From Oscillospiraceae bacterium (GTDB lineage Bacteria > Bacillota > Clostridia > Oscillospirales > Ruminococcaceae), in NCBI GenBank assembly GCA_021201235.1, contig JAJQFI010000016.1, positions 124,001 to 188,000 of the forward strand: a stretch of 64,000 nt of DNA, in the 5' to 3' direction. Within the stretch, counting starts at the first letter, position 1, and every line of letters begins with the position of its first letter. A program made the translations under genes and the position numbers. The notes under the pieces were generated by a model, which searched no databases, had not been told where the DNA came from, and was given only the letters and a program-made list of their open reading frames with translations. Below, piece after piece: positions 35,351 through 44,244 of this stretch.

Positions 35351-37102
35351 ATGCAGAAGATTATACTGTGCAAATACGGCGAAATAGTTCTGAAGGGCTT
35401 GAACCGCCAGGCATTCGAGCAGACACTGATGAGAAACGTTAAAAGAAGGCTTGCGCCACTCGGTGAGTTCGAATGTCGGCAGATTCAGTCGACGCTGTTC
35501 ATCGAGCCAAAGAGCGACGACATCGACTTTGACGAGGCTTTTGACAGGATAAGAAAAGTCTACGGCTTCTCAAAGATTTGCGTGGCGATTCCGGCGGAGA
35601 AGAACCTTGATGCCATATTCATGGCTGTAGAAGAAAATCTGTCGGACGAGCTCATGGGAGCAAAAACCTTCAAGGTCATAGCGAAACGTTCGGACAAGAG
35701 CTTCCCGATGAACTCGATGCAGATTATGGCGGAGCTTGGCGGGATGATTCTTGAGAAGTTCCCGCATCTCAAGGTCGACGTAAAGAACCCGGAGCTCACT
35801 GTTATATGCGAGATAAGGGACAGAGCGGCTTATGTCCATCTTCCCGACATTGACGCCGCAGGAGGACTGCCGGTCGGGACCTCCGGAAGGGCATTACTGC
35901 TTCTTTCGGGAGGGATTGACTCCCCTATTGCGGGAATCATGATGGCGAAGCGTGGCGTCGTTATCGGAGGAATCCACTTCCAGTCGCCGCCTTATACATC
36001 CGAAAGAGCACTCATAAAAGTAAAGAGACTTGCCTGCAAAATGACGGAATACTGCGGAACCATGTCGGTGTTCGTCGTGCCGTTTACGAAGATTCAGGAG
36101 GCTATCAGAGACAACTGCCCCGAGGAGCTTTTCACTATCATTATGCGAAGGATCATGATGGAGATAGCGCAGAGAGTTGCCGAAAAGTACGAGTATCAGG
36201 CGCTTGTTACCGGCGAGAGCATCGGTCAGGTTGCCTCACAGACGACCGCCGCTATGGTCACAACCGACGCCGTTTGCAGGATGCCGGTCTTCCGCCCCTG
36301 TATCGGGCTTGACAAACAGGAGATTATCGACAGGGCTTACAAAGCAGACACCTTCGATATTTCGATAGAACCCTATGAGGACTGTTGCACAATCTTCACT
36401 CCGAAGCATCCGAAGACCAAGCCGGTTCTTAAAGATGTTGAAGAGGCGCAGAACGCTTTTGACTTTGAACCGCTGATTGAGGAAGCGGTCGAGGGCATCA
36501 CAGTTGAAACCTACAAGCCATATATTGAGTACGATTTTTTAGGCGAAAAGAGTATGCTTTCATGTGAATTAAGACGAATTTCCGGGCTTAACCCTGCCGA
36601 AATTCCGACATATATTGACAAAGCGGCACAAAATGTAGTACAATATTATATTGCGAACAAGCTTCATGTCGCTACGGCGGAAAGCTGTACGGGCGGAATG
36701 CTAGCGAGCGCTATCACTTCCGTTTCGGGAGCCTCCGAGATGTTCGAATGCGGGCTTATAACCTATTCGGAGAGAATCAAGTCGGAGCTGCTTGGCATCC
36801 CTATGAACTTAATCACCGAATATGGCGTTGTTTCAAAGGAAGTTGCCCTTGCGATGGCGAAAGGCGTCCTTCTGAAGTACGGAGCGGACGTCGGAGTCGG
36901 GATAACCGGAATTGCGGGACCGACCGGCGGCACAAAAGAGCAACCCGTCGGGACCATATATGTTTCCGTCGTTACAAAAGACAAAGAAATCACCGAAAAT
37001 CTTGCCTTAAGCGAGCCTGCGGCAGACGTGGATGTAAGGCTCAGAAACCGCCTTATGGCTGTTCTGTATTCGCTCGAAACGGCTGTTGAAATTCTGAAAT
37101 AG
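35351..37102 (+). CDS. thiI: ThiI tRNA 4-thiouridine synthetase fused to CinA C-terminal (PncC) domain
   Basis: A 583-residue fusion. Residues 1-392 are ThiI: N-terminal ferredoxin-like part, THUMP domain (about 60-165), and the adenylating PP-loop SGGIDSP (186-192). There is no rhodanese domain, as usual in Firmicutes. Residues about 423-583 are a complete CinA C-terminal domain, the nicotinamide-nucleotide amidase PncC: ATAESCTGGMLASAIT, GITGIAGPTGG and PVGTIYVSV. The linker (about 393-422) is AT-rich in DNA and contains a promoter-like TTGACA-18-TACAAT (36615-36644). I see no stop or frameshift between the parts. Ribosome site AAGGAAG; the preceding cysteine desulfurase ends 4 bp upstream. 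Confidence 0.9.
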   Translation: MQKIILCKYGEIVLKGLNRQAFEQTLMRNVKRRLAPLGEFECRQIQSTLFIEPKSDDIDFDEAFDRIRKVYGFSKICVAIPAEKNLDAIFMAVEENLSDELMGAKTFKVIAKRSDKSFPMNSMQIMAELGGMILEKFPHLKVDVKNPELTVICEIRDRAAYVHLPDIDAAGGLPVGTSGRALLLLSGGIDSPIAGIMMAKRGVVIGGIHFQSPPYTSERALIKVKRLACKMTEYCGTMSVFVVPFTKIQEAIRDNCPEELFTIIMRRIMMEIAQRVAEKYEYQALVTGESIGQVASQTTAAMVTTDAVCRMPVFRPCIGLDKQEIIDRAYKADTFDISIEPYEDCCTIFTPKHPKTKPVLKDVEEAQNAFDFEPLIEEAVEGITVETYKPYIEYDFLGEKSMLSCELRRISGLNPAEIPTYIDKAAQNVVQYYIANKLHVATAESCTGGMLASAITSVSGASEMFECGLITYSERIKSELLGIPMNLITEYGVVSKEVALAMAKGVLLKYGADVGVGITGIAGPTGGTKEQPVGTIYVSVVTKDKEITENLALSEPAADVDVRLRNRLMAVLYSLETAVEILK

Positions 37103-37142
37103 CTTATCCGGGCACGTCTCTTAAAAGGAGAATCGAATTATA

Positions 37143-38258
37143 ATGTCAATGCTCAACGAGGTTCGCCCTGCCGAAGCGCAGGAACGGGACCGTTCCTTCA
37201 AGGGAAGAATCAAAGAGCTTCTTCCGTGGAAGGGCGACAGCATTAAAGAAATAATAAGAAAAGTCGTGTACTTAGGCTCAGTCTGTGCGCTTATTTATTG
37301 CGGCTATACCGTCTATGTCTATGAGTTCGGAACAAGCGACATGTATGAGAATCAGGAGTATCTTTCAAACCTCTATCACTCTTCCGACACCACTGAAGAG
37401 ACCGAGAGTACCGATGACACCCTGACCTCGGACGTGACTGTTGACGTCACAGACGATACGAGCACCGACAGCGACACCACAGCCACCGTCTCGAAGTACC
37501 CTGAGGGGATGCTTTCGAGCTTTGAGGCTATATACGATATAAACCCGGACGTTGTAGGCTGGCTTTCAATCGACACGCTGACCGACAGCGACGGAAACGC
37601 ATATATAGACTACCCTGTCATGCAGACGACCGACAACGACTATTATCTCACCCACGATGTTTTCGGAAGTGAGGCAACCTACGGCGCACTCTTCGTCGAC
37701 TATAACGAGGAAATCACCGCAGAAGGCAATTCGCAGAACATCATCATCTACGGGCACAGCATGGCGAGCGGAACATATTTCAGGCACCTGCTGGACTATA
37801 AAGAAAGCATTTCGACTGTTTCCAACAACAGGGTTATCACCTTCTCAACTTTGTATGAAGAGAGCCAGTACATCGTGGTTGCCTGCTTCATAATCGGCAT
37901 CTACGATTATCAGGACGACAATCCCCTGTTTGCTTATCACACAATATACGATTTCGATACAATCGAGGATTTCGACTATTGGTATCAGAATATCCTCTAT
38001 CGCAACTACTACACCATCGATATCGAGTGCACGATGGATGATGAGTATATCACCCTCTCCACCTGCTCCTACGAGATTTCGGATTTGCGTTGCGTAATTG
38101 TTGTGAGAAAGCTTCACGACGGCGAAGACCCGAGCGTTTACACCTACAAATCAAATCCGAACGCCAGAATGCCGGCGGCTTACTACATTGCATATGGCAT
38201 GAGCGTGCCGGATGACGACGGACCGGACTATCAATATTACACGGAAGACGACGAATAA
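37143..38258 (+). CDS. Class B sortase (membrane-anchored)
   Basis: A 371-residue transpeptidase that joins surface proteins to the cell wall. It has one membrane helix (about 41-62), a Thr/Asp-rich linker (about 80-115), and a class B sortase domain from about 120. The catalytic His is in IIYGHSMASGTYFRHL, the Cys in ITLSTCSYE and the Arg in SDLRCVIVVRK. Start ATG follows AAAAGGAG. It begins a surface-protein block and lies only 40 bp after thiI with no visible terminator, so it may be co-transcribed with it. Confidence 0.9.
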   Translation: MSMLNEVRPAEAQERDRSFKGRIKELLPWKGDSIKEIIRKVVYLGSVCALIYCGYTVYVYEFGTSDMYENQEYLSNLYHSSDTTEETESTDDTLTSDVTVDVTDDTSTDSDTTATVSKYPEGMLSSFEAIYDINPDVVGWLSIDTLTDSDGNAYIDYPVMQTTDNDYYLTHDVFGSEATYGALFVDYNEEITAEGNSQNIIIYGHSMASGTYFRHLLDYKESISTVSNNRVITFSTLYEESQYIVVACFIIGIYDYQDDNPLFAYHTIYDFDTIEDFDYWYQNILYRNYYTIDIECTMDDEYITLSTCSYEISDLRCVIVVRKLHDGEDPSVYTYKSNPNARMPAAYYIAYGMSVPDDDGPDYQYYTEDDE

Positions 38259-38285
38259 ATCACAACCCATAAGGAGTATAATTGA

Positions 38286-39170
38286 ATGAATCAGGCAAAA
38301 CCAATCAACAAGACAGCACTTTTTCTTGCCGCAGTGATGGCAATCAGCATCTTTACAGGGTGCTCAAAGCAGATTGAAGAGCCGGAGGTCACCGAAGGGA
38401 CAACCACCGCTGTCACCGAGGTCACCACCGTTCCGACAACCACTACGGAGGCTACCACCGAGCCGGAGCCCGAGCCCGAAATGCTCGAAAAATACGTTGA
38501 GTACTATGAGACTAACGACGACTTCGTTGGTTGGATTTGCATCCCGACACTGACCGATTCGAGCGGAGACCCGTACATAGATTACCCCGTCGTTCAGGCG
38601 GACGACAATTCGGAATATCTTGAGCTTTCGTTTGAGCGGACAAAGTCCTTCGCCGGCTGTATTTATGCAGACTATAAGGTTCCGATAACCGCCACGAGCC
38701 ACGCGGACAACATCACTCTTTATGGGCACAGCATGGCGAACGGCACATTCTTCCGTCATCTGCTCGACTATAAAGACGGTGTAAGCGTCGTTCAGAACAA
38801 CTACGTCATCAATTTCGACACACTCTGGGAAGAAAACGAGTATGTCATCGTCGCCTGCTTCCTTATCGGCATTTATGAGTGGCAGGACAGCGAGCCACTA
38901 TTCGAATACTACAAGTGCCGCAATTTCGATTCGGAAGAAGATTACAACTACTTCTATGAAAACATCATGCTCAGAACCTACTACACAAGCAATATCGAAT
39001 GTGAGTATGGCGATGAGTTCCTGACCCTCTCTACATGCGCTTATGACTTCGATGATTCCCGCTGGGTTGTCGTTGCCAGAAAGGTTCGTGACGGCGAGGA
39101 TATTTCCGGCTATACATATGAGAAGAACTCTTCAAGACACAAGCCGGACAGCGTAAGCTACAACTATTGA
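38286..39170 (+). CDS. Class B sortase with lipoprotein-type signal
   Basis: A 294-residue paralogue of the preceding gene. Instead of a plain anchor it has a signal ending IFTGC at Cys26, so it is probably a lipid-anchored sortase, which is unusual. A Thr/Glu/Pro linker follows (about 35-65), then the sortase domain with His in TLYGHSMANGTFFRHL, Cys in LTLSTCAYD and Arg in DDSRWVVVARK. It is 27 bp from the first sortase and clearly arose by duplication. Confidence 0.88.
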   Translation: MNQAKPINKTALFLAAVMAISIFTGCSKQIEEPEVTEGTTTAVTEVTTVPTTTTEATTEPEPEPEMLEKYVEYYETNDDFVGWICIPTLTDSSGDPYIDYPVVQADDNSEYLELSFERTKSFAGCIYADYKVPITATSHADNITLYGHSMANGTFFRHLLDYKDGVSVVQNNYVINFDTLWEENEYVIVACFLIGIYEWQDSEPLFEYYKCRNFDSEEDYNYFYENIMLRTYYTSNIECEYGDEFLTLSTCAYDFDDSRWVVVARKVRDGEDISGYTYEKNSSRHKPDSVSYNY

Positions 39171-39227
39171 TCCTGAATAAACACGGAAATTATTGGCAAG
39201 AATCTTTGACAGAAAGGAGCTGACGCT

Positions 39228-40619
39228 TTGAAGAAAAGATTTACTCTTAAACGGGTCATAATCATACTTAGCTTGGTACTCGTTTATTCCGCCGCTTTGA
39301 ACTATATAAGAGTCCTGGCTGAGAGCACAGTCTTAAACGACATAACGTTCGACAGCGATTCCGCTTCGGCGCTGTCAGATGAAGCGGAAGACGTGGCTGA
39401 AGCCGAAAACTTGACGGAAGAAGTCGCAGAAGTCGTCAAATACTACGACTCCCAGATACAGAAAGCGGACATAGACTCATACGAGATATTTGCGCCGGTA
39501 ACAACAGAGGTAACCGCAGTTACAACGGTTTCCGAAACAACCGAGGTCACCACGACAACGGCTCCCGAGGAAACATCAGCCACGACAGCCGGTACTACCA
39601 CAACTACAACAGCGGCAACCACTACGGTCACTACCACAACCGAGGAAACCACCACGGAGGAAGACATTGATATCGACGAAGATGTTGACCTTGACGAGGA
39701 TGTCGATGTTGACGAAGACGAGGAATCCACCGACAGCGACTCATCAAGCAATATCTGGTATGTTTCTTCGGGCTCTACAAGCAGTTATGCAAACGACAAT
39801 CTGAATAACGGCAAGAGCTACAAGGACGACATCGTCACCGTATATGACAGTAGCTCGGGAAGATACGTCACCGACAACGCCTTTGACATCGTATGTCAGG
39901 TAACCTACAGTGAAGTCGGAACCTCAATGGAGGAAGAGACGATAAAGGCTCAGGCGATCGCCGTCTACACCTACATCAAGTATTATGAGGCGAAGGGCGA
40001 ATATGCTTCTGTTCCCCTTAAATCAGGTGTACCCGACAAGGTTATCCAATGCGTAGAGGCTGTCGACGGACTGGCTATGTACTATGACGGCGAATATATC
40101 CTGTCGGTTTACTGTGCCGCTACCGCAGGTGTCACCTGCTCAAGCGAAAACGTCTGGGACGGAGACAGAGAGTATCTCCAGTCGGTCGTGAGTGAATATG
40201 ATTTCCTTGACACCGACAACTACGGAAGAGTCACCACCTACACCGCGGAAGAGCTTAAGAAGAAGATTGAATCGAAAACAAACATCACTCTTTCGGACAA
40301 TTACGAAAACTGGATTCAGATTCTCAGTTATACCGACGGCGGATATGTCGGAAATATAGCGATTGACGGTCACACGACAGCTGTCGTTTCGGGAACGGAA
40401 AGGACTCTGACAGCGTATGTATTCAGAACCTACATTCTGAATATCCGCTCGGCTTGCTTTACCGTCAGCTATTCGAACGGTGTGTTCACCTTCGTCACCT
40501 ACGGCTACGGTCACGGAGTCGGAATGTCTCAGGAAGGAGCAAATCTTTATGCCATCTATGCAGGGTACAGCTTCGACCAGATTCTGCACCACTACTATAC
40601 CGGCATAACGATTGCATAA
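39228..40619 (+). CDS. SpoIID/LytB-domain cell-wall protein
   Basis: A 463-residue protein starting with TTG after AAAGGAG. It has an N-terminal membrane helix (about 7-27), a long Thr-rich then Asp/Glu-rich linker (about 90-170), and a C-terminal SpoIID domain (about 205-463) with YSEVGTSMEEETIKAQAIA and YGYGHGVGMSQEGAN. SpoIID is a peptidoglycan lytic transglycosylase or its amidase-stimulating relative LytB. The linker suggests wall spanning, so a vegetative wall-remodelling role beside the sortases is more likely than sporulation. Confidence 0.88.
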   Translation: MKKRFTLKRVIIILSLVLVYSAALNYIRVLAESTVLNDITFDSDSASALSDEAEDVAEAENLTEEVAEVVKYYDSQIQKADIDSYEIFAPVTTEVTAVTTVSETTEVTTTTAPEETSATTAGTTTTTTAATTTVTTTTEETTTEEDIDIDEDVDLDEDVDVDEDEESTDSDSSSNIWYVSSGSTSSYANDNLNNGKSYKDDIVTVYDSSSGRYVTDNAFDIVCQVTYSEVGTSMEEETIKAQAIAVYTYIKYYEAKGEYASVPLKSGVPDKVIQCVEAVDGLAMYYDGEYILSVYCAATAGVTCSSENVWDGDREYLQSVVSEYDFLDTDNYGRVTTYTAEELKKKIESKTNITLSDNYENWIQILSYTDGGYVGNIAIDGHTTAVVSGTERTLTAYVFRTYILNIRSACFTVSYSNGVFTFVTYGYGHGVGMSQEGANLYAIYAGYSFDQILHHYYTGITIA

Positions 40620-40623
40620 AATT

Positions 40624-41559
40624 ATGAAAAGAATTATTGCAATACTGCTCGTCTCGGCTGTCTCACTCTCGATATTCACATCCTGCGGAGAAGAAAACGC
40701 TTTTGCGGGCGTCACCACCGACGTGGCGAGTTACACCTACTCTTCGGAAGAGACCGAAGAAGAGCCGGAAGAGAGCACGGAAAAGTCGGAAAGCGAATCC
40801 GGAATTTATGACAACACCGCTGTTGTCGAAGCCTATAAAACCGGCGATACGAGCGCACTTTCAAGCGATGACCTGCTTATTTTACAGGCGGCTTCGGACG
40901 CTATAACCGTATTCTACACCGACGGGATGAGCGACTACGAGATTATCCTGGCGGCTCATGACTATATCACGACACACGTCACCTACGACCTCGACGAGCT
41001 CAACCTCATCGGCTCTGCAAAATCGGATTCAAGCACACCGTTCGGCGCGCTTATCTATGGCGAAGCAATCTGCATGGGTTACACGACCACATTTCAGCTC
41101 ATGATGGACATGCTCGGAATTGAGTCGATAATCGTCAGCGGCTCCTCAGACGGCGAGGACCACGCATGGAATATGGTCTGCATTGATGACAAGTGGTATC
41201 ACGTCGACTGCACATGGGACGACTTTGTCCCCGATTATGAAGGAAGAAGAGCGTTTCACACCTATTTCATGGTGACCGACGGCGTTATGGCTATCGACCA
41301 TGTATGGGATATGGATTCCACTCCCGTAGCGGATTCGGAAGACTGCGTCTATTTCTTCACACAAGGTCTGTATGCCGAGACAATCGAAGAACTGAAAGCG
41401 ATTATCGAAAGCGAAACAGCCTCGGGAGACCTAAGAGCGGAGGCGGCGGTTCCTCTCGGCAAAGATCTCGGGATTCCCTCTTTGGAAAACGCGTCTATCT
41501 ATGCCTACTGGCAGAACGATTTCGACACATATTCGGTGGTTATCTACTATCTTGAATAG
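40624..41559 (+). CDS. Transglutaminase-like lipoprotein
   Basis: 311 residues from MKRIIAILLV; a TTG four codons earlier overlaps the previous gene's stop. The signal ends FTSC, so it is a probable lipoprotein. The Cys-His-Asp triad is visible: Cys in GEAICMGYT, His in DHAWNMV, Asp in HVDCTWDD. Bacterial members act as proteases or cross-linkers outside the cell. It is the last gene of the sortase-SpoIID run and is followed by a terminator. It has no obvious ribosome site, so translation is probably coupled to the gene before it. Confidence 0.82.
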   Translation: MKRIIAILLVSAVSLSIFTSCGEENAFAGVTTDVASYTYSSEETEEEPEESTEKSESESGIYDNTAVVEAYKTGDTSALSSDDLLILQAASDAITVFYTDGMSDYEIILAAHDYITTHVTYDLDELNLIGSAKSDSSTPFGALIYGEAICMGYTTTFQLMMDMLGIESIIVSGSSDGEDHAWNMVCIDDKWYHVDCTWDDFVPDYEGRRAFHTYFMVTDGVMAIDHVWDMDSTPVADSEDCVYFFTQGLYAETIEELKAIIESETASGDLRAEAAVPLGKDLGIPSLENASIYAYWQNDFDTYSVVIYYLE

Positions 41560-41567
41560 CAACCTCA

Positions 41568-41592
41568 AGCGGTGCAATGTTGCGCCGTTTTT
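41568..41592 (+). terminator. Terminator of the sortase-transglutaminase unit
   Basis: CGGTGCAA and TTGCGCCG pair with a tight loop and are followed by TTTTTC. Confidence 0.7.
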
Positions 41593-41597
41593 CATAC

Positions 41598-41626
41598 TTG
41601 CAAACCGTGAGTAAATACGTTATAAT
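41598..41626 (+). promoter_or_regulatory. Promoter of the SDR-acpS unit
   Basis: TTGCAA (41598-41603), 17-bp spacer, TATAAT (41621-41626). Confidence 0.82.
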
Positions 41627-41645
41627 AATATGAAGAGGTGATTGG

Positions 41646-42374
41646 ATGAAGGTAGCTCTTATTACAGGTGGCTCAAGAGGCATCGGTGCAGCGGCGTCCG
41701 TGGAGCTTGCAAAGCTCGGATATGCCGTGGCTGTGAATTATAAATCAAACAGCGAAGCGGCTGAGAAAGTTTGCGAAGAGATACAAGGCTTCGGCGGAGT
41801 TGCACAGGCTTTTCAAGCCGATATTTCGGATTCGGACGCACTTGATAAGATGTTTTCGGATATCCACTCATCCTTGGGCGAGATCTCGGTGCTCGTGAAT
41901 AACGCAGGTGTGGCTTATATCGGGCTGTTGCAGGACATGAGCGACGAGGAAATCAGGAATTTAAGCGACGTGAACCTCCTGGGAGCGATGCTTTGCACCA
42001 AGCGCGCAGTGCCCGATATGATCAGACGGCACGACGGCGTGATTATAAATATCGCCTCGATGTGGGGCGAGGTCGGAGCCTCGTGTGAAGTTGTGTACTC
42101 CGCCTGCAAGGCAGGAATTATCGGGTTCACCAAGGCTCTTGCGAAGGAGCTGGGTCCAAGTGGAATCAGGGTTAACTGCGTTTCACCAGGGGTTATAGAT
42201 ACTGACATGAACTCAGAGCTTACCGACGAAACAATAAGCGAGCTATGCGAGGAGACTCCCCTGCTCCGGATTGGCAAGCCATCGGACGTGGGAAAAACGA
42301 TAGCATTTTTAGCGAGCGATAAAGCCGGATTCATCACGGGACAGGTTATCTCGGTGAACGGCGGCATAATTTGA
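41646..42374 (+). CDS. Short-chain dehydrogenase/reductase, FabG-like
   Basis: A 242-residue Rossmann oxidoreductase: nucleotide motif GGSRGIG, NNAG, the catalytic Ser in INIASMWG and Tyr/Lys in YSACK, and PGVIDTDMNSEL. Length and ending (GQVISVNGGI) match 3-oxoacyl-ACP reductases. The Trp after SM and the absence of other fatty-acid genes except acpS leave its substrate open; a separate FabG in a fab cluster is likely. Ribosome site GAGGTGATTGG. First of a five-gene unit. Confidence 0.88.
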   Translation: MKVALITGGSRGIGAAASVELAKLGYAVAVNYKSNSEAAEKVCEEIQGFGGVAQAFQADISDSDALDKMFSDIHSSLGEISVLVNNAGVAYIGLLQDMSDEEIRNLSDVNLLGAMLCTKRAVPDMIRRHDGVIINIASMWGEVGASCEVVYSACKAGIIGFTKALAKELGPSGIRVNCVSPGVIDTDMNSELTDETISELCEETPLLRIGKPSDVGKTIAFLASDKAGFITGQVISVNGGII

Positions 42375-42388
42375 AAGGACTATAAACT

Positions 42389-42895
42389 ATGGAAACTATA
42401 AGAGAGCAGTTGGTTTCAAGACCATTCACAAAATCGGACAGAACAAAACAGTATCTGATTACCATCCTCTCGTTTGTATTGGGGCTGGCAGTGCTGTTAC
42501 TTATGATAAACATATTCACCAGTGTATATTTTCTTGTCGGGCTTGTGTTGGGAATCCTTCTGGCTGTGGGCATAATCTATCTTGGGTATTATCTCATCGG
42601 CAGGCTCAACGTTGAGTATGAATATTGCGTTGCCGGAACCAATATCTCTGTCGACAAGATTGTTGATCGAAAGAAGAGAAAATCTCTTTGCAGCTTTGAT
42701 CTGAGGGACGCCACCGGCTTCTATCATTCAAGAAAAGATCAGGGCGATGCTGTTGCCTATAGCGTTGAGGGCGACGAGGGCGATGTTTACACAATCGAAT
42801 TCAGCGACCCACAAAGCGGCAAGGTCTTCCTCTATTTCACACCCGATGAGAAAACCCTTCAGATGATTTCCGTCTATCTTCCGAGGCTGTCATGA
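42389..42895 (+). CDS. Small membrane protein of unknown function
   Basis: A 168-residue protein with two adjacent membrane helices (about 25-48 and 50-72), followed by a cytosolic beta-rich domain of about 95 residues resembling a PH-like fold (YCVAGTNISVDKIVDRKKRK). The family is not recognised with certainty. Its last 4 nt overlap the start of acpS (ATGA), so the two are co-translated. Confidence 0.78.
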   Translation: METIREQLVSRPFTKSDRTKQYLITILSFVLGLAVLLLMINIFTSVYFLVGLVLGILLAVGIIYLGYYLIGRLNVEYEYCVAGTNISVDKIVDRKKRKSLCSFDLRDATGFYHSRKDQGDAVAYSVEGDEGDVYTIEFSDPQSGKVFLYFTPDEKTLQMISVYLPRLS

Positions 42896-43242
42896 AGGTA
42901 GGAATTGATTGCATAGACATCTCACGGATTGAGAAAAGCATCGGGATTCCGACATTTCTTGAGAGAATCTTCTCGGAAAGCGAGCTTGCGATGTTTGCTA
43001 AAAAGAAGATGAACCCCCAGACGATTGCCGGAAACTTCGCCGCAAAAGAGGCGTTTTCGAAGTCTTTGGGAACAGGCATAAGAGGATTCAAACTGAAGGA
43101 AGTTTCTGTTTTAAGAGATGATTTAGGTGCTCCCTACATAGAGCTTACCGGCAAGGCGGCTGAACTGGCGGGAGACACGCAGTTCACCGTCAGCATCACC
43201 CACACCGACACCGTAGCGACCGCGATTGTTATCGCATACTGA
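42892..43242 (+). CDS. acpS: Holo-[acyl-carrier-protein] synthase
   Basis: AcpS transfers 4'-phosphopantetheine from CoA to acyl carrier protein. The 116 residues match the family: metal-binding Asp in VGIDCIDISRIEK, FLERIFSESEL, and the Glu/Lys motif FAAKEAFSKSLGTG. C-terminal SITHTDTVATAIV also fits. It lies directly upstream of nnrD, a frequent arrangement. Confidence 0.95.
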   Translation: MKVGIDCIDISRIEKSIGIPTFLERIFSESELAMFAKKKMNPQTIAGNFAAKEAFSKSLGTGIRGFKLKEVSVLRDDLGAPYIELTGKAAELAGDTQFTVSITHTDTVATAIVIAY

Positions 43243-43245
43243 ATT

Positions 43246-44244
43246 ATGAACACTACCTCAACAATTTCATGGGAAGCCCTATACAACGCCGAGCTTGCCG
43301 CACAAGAAAATAATGTCCACATCTCTGCCGTTTTGGAACCTGACGTCGGGGATATTAAAGTTGTCGATAAGTATGTCGCCGAGGCTTTGGTGCGTGAGAA
43401 TATCGGGAGCCGTCCCGTGAACTCCCATAAGGGCACTTTCGGAAGACTTCTTTCGATAGTAGGTTCGGACAGATACCCCGGAGCGGCGGCTATTTCGACC
43501 ATGTCGGCTCTTCGTTCCGGCGTCGGGCTTCTGAGTGTCTGCACGACGGAGCGGTCGGCGATTTCGCTTGCTTCGAACGTCATGGAGTGCACCCTGTTCC
43601 CCTGCCATTCGGATGAGGACGGGTTCATTAAGCCCACCGGGCATGAGCTTGAGGGAATTCTTGAATTACTCAAGGCTTCCGATGCTGTTTTAATCGGCTG
43701 TGGGCTCGGGCAATCCGAGAGCACAATGGCTGTCCTCGAAGCTGTTATCGAAAATGCAAATTGTCCCATAATTATAGACGCCGATGGCATAAACCTTGTC
43801 TCAAGAAGCATAGAATGCCTTAGAAAAGCAAAGACAGATGTCATCCTGACGCCCCACCCTGCGGAGCTTTCAAGGCTCGCCGGGGTCGACACAAGGACCG
43901 CCGTCAAAGACCGCTATGCTATTGCTAAGAGACTGGCTAAGGACTATGGCGTGACCGTCGTCTCGAAATCCTGCTCGACTTTGATTGTCAATTCGGAAGA
44001 ATCGTATGTCACGATGTTCGGAAACAACGGGCTTTCAAAAGGCGGGAGCGGAGACTTGCTGGCGGGGCTCATCGCTTCGTTCACGGCTCAGGGGAAATCC
44101 CCCGTTACCGCCGGAATACTCGGAGCATACGCCATGGGAGCTTCCTGCGAGGAGGTCTCGAAGCGGCTATCAAGAACAGGGATGCTTGCAAGCGACATTA
44201 TTTCCTATCTGCCTGAGCTTTTCAAGAACTTCGAGAGGGCTTGA
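43246..44244 (+). CDS. nnrD: ADP-dependent NAD(P)H-hydrate dehydratase
   Basis: Repairs hydrated NAD(P)H. The 332-residue protein has the ribokinase-like CARKD domain from about 60: HKGTFGRLLSIVGSDRYPGAA, HPAELSRL and the catalytic GGSGDLLAG. The epimerase domain NnrE that often precedes it is missing. The first 60 residues end in VLEPDVGDIKVVDKYV, which looks like the junction strand of bifunctional NnrE-NnrD proteins and may be a remnant. The start is 3 nt after acpS. Confidence 0.9.
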   Translation: MNTTSTISWEALYNAELAAQENNVHISAVLEPDVGDIKVVDKYVAEALVRENIGSRPVNSHKGTFGRLLSIVGSDRYPGAAAISTMSALRSGVGLLSVCTTERSAISLASNVMECTLFPCHSDEDGFIKPTGHELEGILELLKASDAVLIGCGLGQSESTMAVLEAVIENANCPIIIDADGINLVSRSIECLRKAKTDVILTPHPAELSRLAGVDTRTAVKDRYAIAKRLAKDYGVTVVSKSCSTLIVNSEESYVTMFGNNGLSKGGSGDLLAGLIASFTAQGKSPVTAGILGAYAMGASCEEVSKRLSRTGMLASDIISYLPELFKNFERA

